Shown here piece after piece: positions 6,398 through 7,255 of a DNA stretch of 7,255 nt. Below the pieces are notes generated by a model. That model ran no database searches. It had not been told where the DNA came from and was given only the letters and a program-made list of their open reading frames with translations. Origin of the DNA: DATJLQ01 sp035509415 (GTDB taxonomy: Bacteria; Pseudomonadota; Alphaproteobacteria; JACZXZ01); assembly GCA_035509415.1 (NCBI GenBank), contig DATJLQ010000091.1, positions 1-7,255 of the forward strand, given 5' to 3'. The position numbers and the translations under genes are program-made. The stretch's first letter is position 1; each line of letters starts with the position of its first letter.

Positions 6398-7255
6398 TCA
6401 GGCGAAGGCCGCGAGGCGCACGGGCTGGCGCTTCGGGCCCCAGCTTCCGGGCGCGGCCTCGAAGCGGCCCGGGCACGGCGTCGCGCAGCTGCGGCATTTT
6501 CCCTCGGCGTCGAGGTTCCACGTGCCCAAGCGATACCAATCGCGCTCGATCAAGAGCGCGCCGCAGCCGCTGCAATAGGTGCTCTGGCCGCGCGCGTCAT
6601 GCACGTTCCCGGTATAGACGTGATGAAGGCCGTTGGCCTTGGCGATCTCGCGCGCGCGCGTGAGCGTCGCCTGGGGCGTTGCGGGCCGGTCGGTCATCTT
6701 CCAATCGGGATGGAACGCGGTGAAATGGAGCGGCACGTCGGGCCCGAGCGTGTCCGCGATCCAGCGGCACAGGGCCTCGGTCTCCTTGGGATCGTCGTTC
6801 TCGCCCGGGATCATGAGGTTGGTGATCTCGACCCAGACGTCCGTCTCGCGCTTGAGATAGACCAGCGTCTCGAGCACCTCGGCGAGCCCGCCCGAGCAGA
6901 CGCGCCTGTAGAAATCCTCGCTGAACGCCTTGAGGTCCACATTGGCCGCGTCCATGTGGCGATAGAACTCGGCGCGCGGGGCCGCGCACACATAGCCCGC
7001 CGTGACCGCGACCGATTTGATGCCGCGCGCGCGGCACGCGTCGGCCACGTCGATCGCGTATTCGTGGAAGATCACCGGATCGTTGTAGGTGAAGGCGACC
7101 GAGCGGCAGCCGAGCGCCTCCGCCGCGCGCGCGATCGCGTCGGGCGACGCCTGGTCCATGAGCCGGTCCATGTCGCGCGATTTCGAGATGTCCCAGTTCT
7201 GGCAGAAGCGGCAGGCGAGGTTGCAGCCCGCGGTGCCGAAGGAGAGCACGGGCGT
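6398..7255 (-). CDS. amrS: AmmeMemoRadiSam system radical SAM enzyme AmrS, 5'-truncated by window edge
   Basis: This is a radical S-adenosylmethionine enzyme of the PflA-like group named after its usual partners AMMECR1 (AmrA) and Memo (AmrB). Its physiological reaction is not something I can state with confidence. The last 285 residues are visible; the first roughly 60-80 lie off the right edge, so GTG at 7249-7247 is an internal valine codon, not a start. The iron-sulfur CX3CX2C motif is CNLACRFCQNWD (visible residues 11-22), preceded by SFGTAG. YNDP (57-60), VTAGY (84-88), VDLKAF (106-111), NLMIPGEND (146-154) and HFTAFHPDWKM (177-187) follow the family pattern. Near the end is a four-cysteine, rubredoxin-like metal knuckle: YCSGCG (C228, C231) and CRSC (C254, C257), followed by CPGRF. 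The stop lies seven bases before the SRAP start, so the two are likely one operon. amrA/amrB are not within the window. Confidence 0.94.
   Translation of the reverse strand, partial: TPVLSFGTAGCNLACRFCQNWDISKSRDMDRLMDQASPDAIARAAEALGCRSVAFTYNDPVIFHEYAIDVADACRARGIKSVAVTAGYVCAAPRAEFYRHMDAANVDLKAFSEDFYRRVCSGGLAEVLETLVYLKRETDVWVEITNLMIPGENDDPKETEALCRWIADTLGPDVPLHFTAFHPDWKMTDRPATPQATLTRAREIAKANGLHHVYTGNVHDARGQSTYCSGCGALLIERDWYRLGTWNLDAEGKCRSCATPCPGRFEAAPGSWGPKRQPVRLAAFA

Noticed and set aside
6398..7249. amrS starting at GTG 7249
   Set aside because: This GTG is the internal valine of PVLSFGTAG just before the FeS motif; the frame continues to the window edge and the family has more N-terminal sequence.

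Overview
The window looks like an ordinary chromosomal segment of a very GC-rich alphaproteobacterium, most likely of Rhodospirillales type. The evidence is the strong G/C bias at codon third positions, the alphaproteobacterial form of GlmU (one beta-helix turn shorter than the E. coli enzyme), promoters resembling CTTGAC/CTATAT, and proteins of clear alphaproteobacterial flavour. The taxonomic placement is inference; no rRNA or species marker is present.

Layout from left to right: (1) glmS on the minus strand, cut by the left edge. (2) A 186-bp gap holding a GC-rich palindromic element of a dispersed-repeat type. (3) glmU on the minus strand. (4) A 208-bp divergent intergenic region with a good sigma-70 promoter for glmU and a hairpin at the predicted transcript 5' end. 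(5) A gph-type phosphoglycolate phosphatase gene on the plus strand. (6) A tRNA-Val(CAC) gene on the plus strand, whose promoter -35 hexamer overlaps the gph stop codon. (7) A TonB-family energy transducer gene on the minus strand, converging on the tRNA. (8) A 215-bp gap with a 14-bp direct repeat. (9) An SRAP (YedK/HMCES-like) gene on the minus strand. (10) Seven bases further, amrS, the radical SAM enzyme of the AmmeMemoRadiSam family, cut by the right edge.

Functionally, glmU and glmS supply UDP-N-acetylglucosamine for peptidoglycan and lipopolysaccharide: GlmS makes glucosamine-6-phosphate, and GlmU performs the last two steps (acetyl transfer and uridylyl transfer). They probably share the glmU promoter. 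Gph clears 2-phosphoglycolate from DNA repair or photorespiratory chemistry. AmrS and SRAP look co-transcribed, possibly with the TonB-like gene downstream.

I found no CRISPR array, insertion sequence, prophage, toxin-antitoxin or defence module. I do not see a new biological system here. The most useful second looks are the palindromic element, the promoter architectures, the repeats upstream of the TonB-like gene, the amrS-SRAP pairing and one substitution in the GlmU nucleotide-binding loop.
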